33,037 nucleotides of DNA, taken from NCBI GenBank assembly GCA_018384055.1, contig JAHAZL010000100.1, forward strand, positions 1 to 33,037, read 5' to 3'. Below are positions 25,628 through 32,859 of the stretch, in pieces; position 1 is the stretch's first letter; each line of letters begins with the position of its first letter. This stretch comes from Treponema sp. (GTDB lineage Bacteria > Spirochaetota > Spirochaetia > Treponematales > Treponemataceae). Below the pieces are notes generated by a model. It ran no database searches. It saw only the letters and a program-made list of their open reading frames with translations, and was not told the DNA's origin. The position numbers and the translations under genes were made by a program.

Positions 25628-25664
25628 AAAGGGTCACCGCATCAAAATGACACAGTGACCCTTT
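25628..25664 (-). terminator. Second hairpin of the groES 3' end (terminator)
   Basis: A 10-bp stem AAAGGGTCAC/GTGACCCTTT with a 17-base loop is followed on the minus strand by TGTTTTT. It looks like the intrinsic terminator of groES. The loop holds TCAAAATGAC, repeated in the next hairpin. Confidence 0.75.
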
Positions 25665-25708
25665 CTAAAATCTAAAACGAGTCAAAATGACCCGTTTTAG
25701 ATTTTAGA
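25664..25708. repeat. Long perfect hairpin abutting the groES stop
   Basis: Arms 25664-25679 and 25693-25708 (16 bp, AAAATCTAAAACG/CGTTTTAGATTTT at the core) pair perfectly. After one mismatch GTCA/TGAC pair around an AAA loop. The hairpin begins at the base next to the groES stop. It shares TCAAAATGAC with the adjacent terminator hairpin and may be a repeat element or an mRNA 3' stabiliser. Confidence 0.7.
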
Positions 25709-25981
25709 CTATTCTACAATAGCAATAATGTCGCAGTTCTTGAGGATGAGGTAGTCTTCTCCATCCATTTTGATTGTTGTTCCTGCGTACTTGTCATAAA
25801 GAATCTTGTCGCCAGGCTTTACAGCAATCTTTTCTTTTTCTGTTCCAGGTCCAACAGCAACAACTTCAGCCTGCTGTGTCTTTTCCTGTGCTGTTTCAGG
25901 GATGATAAGTCCGCCTGCTGTTTTTGTTTCTGCAGCGGCCTGCTTTACAAGAACTCTGTCTGCCAAAGGTTTGATTGTCAT
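25709..25981 (-). CDS. Co-chaperonin GroES
   Basis: 90 aa, full length heptamer-forming lid of the GroEL folding chamber. Typical sections are IKPLADRVLVKQ, the mobile loop KTAGGLIIPETAQEK, AVGPG and the dome/edge DKILYDKYAGT. GGAGG lies 7 bases before the ATG. groEL is not adjacent, unlike the usual groESL operon. Confidence 0.97.
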   Translation of the reverse strand: MTIKPLADRVLVKQAAAETKTAGGLIIPETAQEKTQQAEVVAVGPGTEKEKIAVKPGDKILYDKYAGTTIKMDGEDYLILKNCDIIAIVE

Positions 25982-26016
25982 TTATTTCCTCCAAATTAAC
26001 TTCTTTTATAAGAATA

Positions 26017-26045
26017 AATCTACAAATTTTTTTAATGAAAGTCAA
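26017..26045 (-). promoter_or_regulatory. Promoter of groES
   Basis: On the minus strand TTGACT (26045-26040), 17 bases, then TAGATT (26022-26017). Leader of about 30 bases with a strong GGAGG. I see no CIRCE inverted repeat (TTAGCACTC-N9-GAGTGCTAA). Confidence 0.65.
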
Positions 26046-26059
26046 ATTTCAAGCAATTT

Positions 26060-27949
26060 TTATTTTGCCATCTTTATTTTCTTCTGCAAGAGACGTGCCC
26101 TGTTATGGGTGTTATCAAGAGTTAGGGCATATTTAATGGATCTTGAAGCACTTCTTGAATCTCCAAGATTCCAGTTTATTTCTGCAATGCGGTAAAGAAT
26201 CTCAGCCTTTTTCTTTGCGCTGTCAGTTCTTGAACTTGCAAGGCTTAAAACATTTAAGGCTTCTTCAAGATTATCTATGCTTGCATAAACAACAGCAAGA
26301 TTAACAAGGGAATTTGTTACGCTTCTGTTTCCCGAAGATGTGTTAAGGGCAGGAAGTCTTTCACCATACCTGTCCGCTATAAATTTATACAAACCTGCAC
26401 CATGAGCAAAATCAGCATTTTTGCAAGCAAACCAGGCCGCATATTCACATTCCCACAGTTCAATGTCTTCTGGTCTTTCGTAGATATTGAAGTCATATTT
26501 TCTGTGCATGTAGCCATCAAATACACCTTCCGCTTCCTTGATCATTCTTTCTTCAATCAAATAGGCAGTACAATACCTTGCAATTTCGGAAGGATATCCT
26601 TTTTCATTTTCGCTGCCTTCAAGGAGAACCCAGATATCCGCAACTGACTTTTTAATGCCGTTTGTTTTTTTGTATTCACAGTCAAGGGAATCTTTCAGAA
26701 CAAGAAGAGCAGGTGCCTTTCCCGTTTCATCAAGGGAGTCAATGTGACTGTAAACATCATCAACAGTTACCACAGGAATTTCATCGCGGGCTTCCATCTC
26801 CATAGTCCTGACGCCTGCAGCCCTCAACCTTTTTGAAAGTTCATCTTCTTTTGGCCAATGGAGCTGGTCAATGGCAAGAAGTCCCTTTCCGCAAATACCA
26901 GGGATATAGTCTGGAAATTTTTCAGTTATATAATTAAATCTCTTATATTCTTCTAGAACATCTTTATGGCGTCTTGAATACATTGCTCCATTCATGCAGA
27001 GCAAAGGAGTAAGATAATTTCCATTATTCATGGAAGCAAGTTTTGCCCTCAGTTCTTCGCTGCGGTCCTCTTCCCCTTCCACATAACAGCAATCAGCTTC
27101 AAGGGTAAGAATTTCTGCATAAAGGCTTTCAGAATAATCTCCTGTACCGTCAAGCGATGCAAGCCGTCCGCTTGCTTCAAGGGATTCAAGGCTCTGGGCA
27201 TAAAGTCCCGCATCAAAGAAAACGCTTCCCCAAAACAGGCTGTCCCTGTAATTGGTTATGCGCGAGGGGTAAAGTTCGGCTGCAGCAGCGTACTCTCCTT
27301 TCTTCATTAAAACGGAAGCAGCATTATAAAGCCACCTGTTGTTTTTTGAACCTTTGTAAGCACCGGTATAAATTGGAATAAATTTGTCGTTGCAGAAAAT
27401 GTCCTTTATCTGCTCGCCTGTCATGTCAGGCAATAGACTTGCAGCCTTCAGAATTTTCCTTGATTTCTTTTTATAGGGAGAAAAAGCTTCGTCAACAACC
27501 TGTCCCTTTTCTGAAATTGAAGCAAGGGCTTTTCTGAGAACACATTCAGAATACAACGAAGCATAATTTGATTTTTCAAGACACCTGCTGATTTTGAAAG
27601 CCTCTTCAAGCCTTCCTTCCCGCAAAAGAAAATTTACATAGATTGCAGAGAGTTCTGGATTTTCGGGGATTTTTTTCAAACCTTTGACAAGAACTTTTTC
27701 GGCAAGTTTTTTTTCTCCCAAAAGAAAATAGCGCTTGTAAATGCCAAGGCGATCATACGAACTGTAGGCTTTTTTTTCCAGCTTCTTCAATGCCTTTATT
27801 GCACTGTCATTGGAGTTCTGCGAAATAAAGGCATCGATGGAATCAAGCTGGGATGTGAAGGATGAACCTTCAGAATGTGAAGAACATGATGAAATGCACA
27901 GCGCAAATAGAGACGATAAAATCACTATGCAAAGGCATTTCAATCTCAC
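26060..27949 (-). CDS. TPR-repeat lipoprotein
   Basis: 629-aa exported lipoprotein. The N-terminus has a hydrophobic core and lipobox ISSC near residue 21. The body is built of helical pairs of the TPR type, for example YKRYFLLGEKKLAEKVLVKGLKKIPENPELSAIYVNFLL near the start and KAEILYRIAEINWNLGDSRSASRSIKYAL near the end. Such repeats bind partner proteins, often in envelope assembly. The start is a GTG whose last two bases belong to the TGA of nusB, so translation is probably coupled. No enzymatic motif is seen. It is the last gene of the alaS-side cluster. Confidence 0.8.
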   Translation of the reverse strand: MRLKCLCIVILSSLFALCISSCSSHSEGSSFTSQLDSIDAFISQNSNDSAIKALKKLEKKAYSSYDRLGIYKRYFLLGEKKLAEKVLVKGLKKIPENPELSAIYVNFLLREGRLEEAFKISRCLEKSNYASLYSECVLRKALASISEKGQVVDEAFSPYKKKSRKILKAASLLPDMTGEQIKDIFCNDKFIPIYTGAYKGSKNNRWLYNAASVLMKKGEYAAAAELYPSRITNYRDSLFWGSVFFDAGLYAQSLESLEASGRLASLDGTGDYSESLYAEILTLEADCCYVEGEEDRSEELRAKLASMNNGNYLTPLLCMNGAMYSRRHKDVLEEYKRFNYITEKFPDYIPGICGKGLLAIDQLHWPKEDELSKRLRAAGVRTMEMEARDEIPVVTVDDVYSHIDSLDETGKAPALLVLKDSLDCEYKKTNGIKKSVADIWVLLEGSENEKGYPSEIARYCTAYLIEERMIKEAEGVFDGYMHRKYDFNIYERPEDIELWECEYAAWFACKNADFAHGAGLYKFIADRYGERLPALNTSSGNRSVTNSLVNLAVVYASIDNLEEALNVLSLASSRTDSAKKKAEILYRIAEINWNLGDSRSASRSIKYALTLDNTHNRARLLQKKIKMAK

Positions 27950-28419
27950 GCTTTTTCTTCTTCCTTGCGGATTGTATCAAGGATTGCATTGATGAATTTA
28001 AACGAATCGTCGGTTCCAAAGTCTTTTGAAATTCCGATGGCTTCATCAATTACGATAGTAGGATTAAGATCTTTCTGATAGAGAATTGCAAAAATACTGA
28101 TGCGGAGAACAGCAAGAGTAACTTTGTTCAACCTGCTGAAATCCCATTTACCAGAAAGATGAGCCTTGATTTTTTCATCGATTTCATCAATATGATTGAT
28201 TGTTCCAGCAATGAGGAGACGAGCAAAACCATACTCCTCAGCCTTTGAATCAGATTCATTTGTTTCGTCAAGTTCTTCCTTAAGTTCTTCAGGGACAATA
28301 TCATTTTCAGAACCATTCTGAATCCATTCAAGCTTCAAAAGGTCTTCCAACGACATTTTTCCTACATCGTAAGAATATAATGCCTGAACAGCAAGAATAC
28401 GGGCGTTTCTACGAGACAC
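27946..28419 (-). CDS. Transcription antitermination factor NusB
   Basis: 157-aa all-helical protein that, with NusE, binds boxA RNA during rRNA transcription. RRNARILAVQALYSYDVG at the start and VTLAVLRISIFAILY...TIVIDEAIGISKDFGTDDSFKFINAILDTI at the end are diagnostic. An acidic insertion of about 20 residues (EELKEELDETNESDSKAEE) lies in the middle. The start is a GTG with GGGGAAA upstream. Confidence 0.93.
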   Translation of the reverse strand: MSRRNARILAVQALYSYDVGKMSLEDLLKLEWIQNGSENDIVPEELKEELDETNESDSKAEEYGFARLLIAGTINHIDEIDEKIKAHLSGKWDFSRLNKVTLAVLRISIFAILYQKDLNPTIVIDEAIGISKDFGTDDSFKFINAILDTIRKEEEKA

Positions 28420-28431
28420 TTATATTTCCCC

Positions 28432-29511
28432 TTACCAATTAAGAAGTTTTGTCAAAGCGTCTCCCTTCTTTTTGTGGTCAACGTTTGCATCTGTATTGAG
28501 TTCCTTAGCAAGATCCTGAGCAGCTTTTGTAAAATACTGCATCTGTTTCTGCTGGGAAAGGTTATTCTTGATATAGTCGTAAACAGTTACTGTTGTTTCC
28601 GGCTGAACTACATCACTGAGCGAAAGAAGTTTTGCGTCATACTTCTTGAGTACAACATAGAACTGGAAGTCTGTAGTTGTTTCTGTTGTTTCGCTTACAT
28701 AAGCTTCCTTACGAGAGAAAAGTTCGCGGAGTTTTTCATCAGACCATCTCAAAGCCTGCGCCTGCTGTGAAGTCTTTGCAATGAGCAATTCTCCAGCCTG
28801 ATAGCTTTTACTATTTTCAGGAGCATTAATGAAAACTGCTGCCTTCTTCGAATCCTTGATGTACTGATTTCTCATGTCTTCGCAAAGAGATTTTGCTGCC
28901 ATATCGTTGCTTCCCTTTGGAACCATAACGAGGAAAAGCTTCATCATTTCGTCCCATTTGAAGCTGGACTTGTTCATTTCAAAAGTATTGCGGATTTCTT
29001 CATCTGTTGCCGCAACAGCACGGATTTCATTCTGTTTTACCTGCGAAACATAGTTCTGGATTACAAGCTGGCTCTTAAGGTATGCCTTGTAATCAACAAG
29101 GGACATGCCGCTAATTTCCCTTACATATTCATCAAGAGTCTTTCCACTCTGCTTCTTTACAAGTTCTTCAACTTCTGATTCTGTAACCTGTCTTCCAACC
29201 TGCTGACTGAAAGTAGAAAGGAAAGCATTGTCTACCTGAGTGTCAGAAATTGCAACACCGTTTTTGGCAGCGGCCTGACAAAGAAGCTTTTCATTGATCA
29301 TGTTTTCAAGAAGGGTCTGTTTCTGTTCTGCAGAAAAAGATTCCATACCGTACTGCTTCTGAACAAAAGCAACCCTAGTCTTAAGCTGCTTGAGTGTAAT
29401 TGTTTCTGATTTATTATGCTTGACTACGGCAAGAGGAGTCATATCGCTCTGTGCAAAAACAGCAGCACAAGCAATCATTGATGCAAAAAATGTTGTAATA
29501 ATCTTTTTCAT
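28432..29511 (-). CDS. SurA-like periplasmic chaperone
   Basis: 359-aa exported protein with a signal peptide (MKKIITTFFASMIACAAVFA, cleaved before QSDM) and a SurA N-terminal-type helical domain (QKQTLLENMINEKLLCQAAAKNGVAISDTQVDNAFL, about 62-100). The following part should be the parvulin prolyl-isomerase region, but the usual GGDLG and F..A motifs are absent. I infer a holding chaperone for outer-membrane proteins, not an active isomerase. GAGAGGT precedes the ATG, 66 bases after alaS, and nusB follows after 12 bases. Confidence 0.8.
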   Translation of the reverse strand: MKKIITTFFASMIACAAVFAQSDMTPLAVVKHNKSETITLKQLKTRVAFVQKQYGMESFSAEQKQTLLENMINEKLLCQAAAKNGVAISDTQVDNAFLSTFSQQVGRQVTESEVEELVKKQSGKTLDEYVREISGMSLVDYKAYLKSQLVIQNYVSQVKQNEIRAVAATDEEIRNTFEMNKSSFKWDEMMKLFLVMVPKGSNDMAAKSLCEDMRNQYIKDSKKAAVFINAPENSKSYQAGELLIAKTSQQAQALRWSDEKLRELFSRKEAYVSETTETTTDFQFYVVLKKYDAKLLSLSDVVQPETTVTVYDYIKNNLSQQKQMQYFTKAAQDLAKELNTDANVDHKKKGDALTKLLNW

Positions 29512-29533
29512 AATTTACCTCTCAGTTATTCAA

Positions 29534-29559
29534 CATGCAACCTTAAGGAAGGTTACATG
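29534..29559. other. Small hairpin between alaS and the SurA-like gene
   Basis: CATG-C-AACCTT, loop AAGG, AAGGTT-A-CATG. There is no U-run on the minus strand, so it is not a standard terminator. It may be an mRNA-processing or partial-termination site. Confidence 0.4.
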
Positions 29560-29577
29560 CCGAGCAACAAATAATTT

Positions 29578-31395
29578 TTACTTATCCAGCGGAAGACCAC
29601 CGCTGATTGTTGCACGGATACGGCGTACACCAGCTGAAGATGACTGTTCCTTTTCAATCTTGAAGTCACCGATCTGTGCTGTATGCTGAACATGTGGGCC
29701 ACCGCAAACTTCCTTGCTGAACCACTTGTCCTTTGTACCAATTGTATAAACCTTAACATCTTCACCGTACTTGTTTGTGAACAATGCGCGGGCTCCTTCT
29801 TCCTTAGCCTTATCAAGAGGCATGATTTCCATTGTAACAGGAAGGTCAGCCTTGATCTGTTCATTAACGATGTCCTGAACCTGCTGGATTTCTTCCTTTG
29901 TCATTGGGCGTTCGAAAGTAAAGTCGAACCTCATTCGTTCATTGTTGATGTTTGAACCCTTCTGGGCAACCTGTTCACCAAGAACATTGATGAGGGCCTG
30001 CTGAAGGAGGTGTGTTGCCGTATGGTACTTAGTCGTTACATCAGACTGTTCTGCAAGTCCTCCCTTTGCGCTGCCTGCATCAAGGGATTTTGAAGCTTCC
30101 TTGTGCCTGCGTTCTGCTTCCTTGAAACCTTCTGTATCAACAGTGAATCCATTTTCAGCTGCAAGCTCCATTGTAAGTTCAAGAGGGAATCCGAATGTAT
30201 CAAACAGTTTGAAAGCTGTCTTACCGCTAACTTCTTTCTTTGGATTCTTCATGAGGTTAGGAATCATCTTCTGGAATTCCTTTTCACCGTTCTTGAGGGC
30301 ATCGCGGAACTTTGCTTCTTCCTGTGTAAGTTCGCTCTTAACCTTCTGTGCATTCTGTTCAAGTTCAGGATATGCACCCTTGAAGTTTTCAATTACTGCT
30401 TCTGCAATTTCTGCAAGGAAAGCCTTGTCAATTCCAAGTTTCATTCCTTCGCGGACTGCACGGCGGATAAGGCGGCGGAGAACATAACCTGCACCGATGT
30501 TAGAAGGAGCAACCCCTTTCTGATCACCAAGGATGAATACAGAAGAACGGCTGTGATCTGCAATGATTCGAACCGAACGGTCCTTTGCTTCATCTGTTCC
30601 GTACTTGTAGTTTGCAAGTTTTTCGATGACTGCAATGATTGGCTGGAAAACTTCTGTAAGGTAAACTGAAGTCTTTCCCTGAAGGATACAGTTAGTTCTT
30701 TCAAGCCCCATGCCTGTATCTACATTCTGTTTTGGAAGAGGAATGAGGGTCTTTTCGTCCTTGCGTTCAAACTGCATGAAAACATTGTTCCAGATTTCCA
30801 TCCAGTTGGCACTGTCAGTTCCCTTGTTTGACCCCTGTGGTGGAAGTCCTTCTCCAACCCAGTAGAAAATTTCTGTGTCAGGACCACAAGGACCTGTTGG
30901 ACCTGCTGCCCACCAGTTGTCGCTTGCAGGAAGGTATGCAATCTTGTCTTCCGGCATACCAACTTCCTTCCAGTAAGAAGCTGCTTCTTCATCACGAGGA
31001 GCATTTTCATCTCCTGCAAAAACTGTTACTGAAATCTTTCTTGGATCAAGTGCAAGCCAGTCTTTGCTTGTAAGGAATTCATAAGAGAATGCAATTGATT
31101 CTTTCTTGAAATAGTCGCCGAGGGACCAGTTTCCAAGCATTTCAAAACATGTAAGATGGCTTGGATCACCTACTTCGTCGATGTCTCCAGTGCGAACACA
31201 TTTCTGATAGTCTGTAAGGCGTGTTCCTGCAGGATGCTTTTCTCCGAGCAAATAAGGAACGAGAGGGTGCATACCAGCTGTTGTAAACAATACTGATGGA
31301 TCATTTTCAGGAATAAGAGACTGTCCTGAAATCTCTGCATGATTTTTTGATTTAAAAAACTCAATGTACTTAGAGCGTAATTCGTTAGCGGTCAT
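29578..31395 (-). CDS. Alanyl-tRNA synthetase, short form
   Basis: 605-aa class II synthetase. The catalytic domain has FTTAGMHPLVPYLLG, a long C-terminal-side helical section with GAGYVLRRLIRRAVREG, and the editing domain with zinc-binding HTATH (about 470) and CGGPH (about 580). It ends at the editing domain (RRIRATISGG), so the DHHA1/C-Ala dimerisation module of the usual 870-aa enzyme is missing. Short forms are, from memory, normal in spirochaetes. A TTGAAT-17-TATAAT promoter ends 8 bases before the ATG, with no Shine-Dalgarno sequence. Confidence 0.96.
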   Translation of the reverse strand: MTANELRSKYIEFFKSKNHAEISGQSLIPENDPSVLFTTAGMHPLVPYLLGEKHPAGTRLTDYQKCVRTGDIDEVGDPSHLTCFEMLGNWSLGDYFKKESIAFSYEFLTSKDWLALDPRKISVTVFAGDENAPRDEEAASYWKEVGMPEDKIAYLPASDNWWAAGPTGPCGPDTEIFYWVGEGLPPQGSNKGTDSANWMEIWNNVFMQFERKDEKTLIPLPKQNVDTGMGLERTNCILQGKTSVYLTEVFQPIIAVIEKLANYKYGTDEAKDRSVRIIADHSRSSVFILGDQKGVAPSNIGAGYVLRRLIRRAVREGMKLGIDKAFLAEIAEAVIENFKGAYPELEQNAQKVKSELTQEEAKFRDALKNGEKEFQKMIPNLMKNPKKEVSGKTAFKLFDTFGFPLELTMELAAENGFTVDTEGFKEAERRHKEASKSLDAGSAKGGLAEQSDVTTKYHTATHLLQQALINVLGEQVAQKGSNINNERMRFDFTFERPMTKEEIQQVQDIVNEQIKADLPVTMEIMPLDKAKEEGARALFTNKYGEDVKVYTIGTKDKWFSKEVCGGPHVQHTAQIGDFKIEKEQSSSAGVRRIRATISGGLPLDK

Positions 31396-31403
31396 AATCG
31401 CAT

Positions 31404-31432
31404 ATTATAGAAAAATCACTGAAAATATTCAA
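31404..31432 (-). promoter_or_regulatory. Promoter of alaS, leaderless type
   Basis: On the minus strand TTGAAT (31432-31427), 17 bases, TATAAT (31409-31404), then 8 bases to the ATG. It is one of the best consensus promoters in the window, and transcription should begin at or one base before the initiation codon. Confidence 0.8.
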
Positions 31433-31548
31433 TAAATTTAAAATCCTCAAAGCCACAAGATGAAAACACTACCAGTCAGTCTAAGTCTGTCAAAACCGCT
31501 CCATATGTCGCTAATTGTTTTTTTTAATTCCATAATATACGATTGAAA

Positions 31549-32742
31549 TTAGGACCAGAGTCTGGATAAAACCATGTAGAGGACGGTGCTGCCTATGATG
31601 CTTGCCATGCTGTTGCGGAAAAACACATGTAGGACTCCGGCTACAGCAACGCAGATGAAATAAGGTGCGCAGGCTGAGGCTGATGAAAAATCAACATCCT
31701 TGAAACAGTAGACGAGCAAGACCATCAAGATGAGGGGCGGTGCATACTTTTCAATGAAGCGGATGCAAAGTGGTGGATTCTTTTTTGCAAAGACCGCAAA
31801 AGGAAGAACTCTGGTTGCAAGGACAACAGCTCCGGAAACAAAAACCGCAGCAAGAGCATCTGCCAAAGACAGTCTTCCAAGGCCATCAGCGAGAAGATTA
31901 TGAGGCTTGCTGAAAATCAAAAACAGAACAGCAAAGACTGACATGAAAACGACGGCAAGGACAATTCCAGCCTTTGAAACCTCTTCTTTTTTTTCAGAAG
32001 GAACCACTTCACCCTTTTCATTCCTGCTATTTCTATAAAAAGACTTTCCGCGTAAAAGGAAAAGCATGACAAGACCAAAGCAAATGGAAACCCAGATAAT
32101 TCCGGAAGAATCAAATCTTCCAGCCTTAAAAAGCCAGACAGTAAAACCGCAGACAACAACACCAATAATTGATCCAAGAATATCAGTTCGGATAAGAATC
32201 TGTTCAACTGCAAGAACCACAAACAAAGCCGTAAGGGCAAAATCAACTCCAGCAAGATACTGTGTAAGATTGTAAACCTCAAGAATCTTATAGGCCGCAG
32301 CACCAATAAGACAGCCAACAACCCAATAGCTTTGGTCAAGGAAAGAAATGAGATTATAGAATTTTCCGGCATCCACACCGGAAGGAACATCTACTGTAGT
32401 TACAAGTGCAAAGGTTTCATCCGTAATGGAATACATGAGGTATGGACGACGGCGAATGTAATTCTTATATCTGTCAATGAGGGAAAGGCCATAAAAAATA
32501 TGGCGGATACTCAGAAGAAATTCAGCAAGAACAATTACGGAAAGGACTGTCCCCGTTGAAAAAAGGGCAATGGCAAAAAACTGTCCTGCCCCAGTGAACA
32601 TGGCAAGTCCCATGAGAGGAGAAAGCCACCAGGGATAGCCTGCATTCACTACAAGAAGACCAAAAGGAATTCCGATGGAAATATAACCGAAAAAAACAGG
32701 CATTGTTACCTTGATTGCCTGTGCAAGCACATTTTTATTCAT
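31549..32742 (-). CDS. AzlC-AzlD fusion, predicted branched-chain amino-acid exporter
   Basis: 397-aa membrane protein. Residues about 1-235 match AzlC (FFGYISIGIPFGLL, GLAMFTGAGQFFAIALF, SIRHIFYGLSL, ITDETFALV). After a charged linker (about 240-265, EKKEEVSKA) the C-terminal 130 residues match AzlD (ATRVLPFAVFAKKNPP...CIRFIEKYAPPLILMVLLVY). AzlC and AzlD are usually separate, overlapping genes encoding the two subunits of a branched-chain amino-acid exporter in the LIV-E class. The -10 box TACAAT lies 7 bases before the ATG without a Shine-Dalgarno sequence. It is divergent from rpsD with an overlapping promoter. Confidence 0.88.
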   Translation of the reverse strand: MNKNVLAQAIKVTMPVFFGYISIGIPFGLLVVNAGYPWWLSPLMGLAMFTGAGQFFAIALFSTGTVLSVIVLAEFLLSIRHIFYGLSLIDRYKNYIRRRPYLMYSITDETFALVTTVDVPSGVDAGKFYNLISFLDQSYWVVGCLIGAAAYKILEVYNLTQYLAGVDFALTALFVVLAVEQILIRTDILGSIIGVVVCGFTVWLFKAGRFDSSGIIWVSICFGLVMLFLLRGKSFYRNSRNEKGEVVPSEKKEEVSKAGIVLAVVFMSVFAVLFLIFSKPHNLLADGLGRLSLADALAAVFVSGAVVLATRVLPFAVFAKKNPPLCIRFIEKYAPPLILMVLLVYCFKDVDFSSASACAPYFICVAVAGVLHVFFRNSMASIIGSTVLYMVLSRLWS

Positions 32743-32749
32743 GGGCTAA

Positions 32750-32784
32750 ATTGTATTGAATTCAAATGCAAATTTCTATAAAAT
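32750..32784. promoter_or_regulatory. Overlapping divergent promoters of azlCD and rpsD
   Basis: Plus strand: TTGAAT (32756-32761), 17 bases, TAAAAT (32779-32784), directed to rpsD. Minus strand: TAGAAA (32778-32773), 17 bases, TACAAT (32755-32750), directed to the exporter. Each -35 directly abuts the other's -10, so the two promoters exclude each other. Confidence 0.55.
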
Positions 32785-32802
32785 AAGTGAACTATTATAT
32801 CC

Positions 32803-32844
32803 CTCACCGCGGCAAAATATATGGTGAGAAAATCACCATGGTGA
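32803..32844 (+). promoter_or_regulatory. rpsD leader with alternating complementary segments
   Basis: Segments CTCACC (32803-32808), ATGGTGAG (32821-32828), TCACCAT (32833-32839) and ATGGTGA (32838-32844) can pair in alternative ways. The middle pair makes a 7-bp hairpin with loop GAAAA just before the ribosome-binding site TAGGAG (about 32846-32851). S4 is a known translational autoregulator in other bacteria. Confidence 0.45.
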
Positions 32845-32859
32845 ATAGGAGTTAATATT

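Noticed and set aside
25982..26059. CIRCE heat-shock operator before groES
   Set aside because: I could not find TTAGCACTC-N9-GAGTGCTAA or a close variant.
30103..30669. 188-codon open frame on the plus strand
   Set aside because: It runs antisense to alaS, which is clear throughout, and has no ribosome-binding site.
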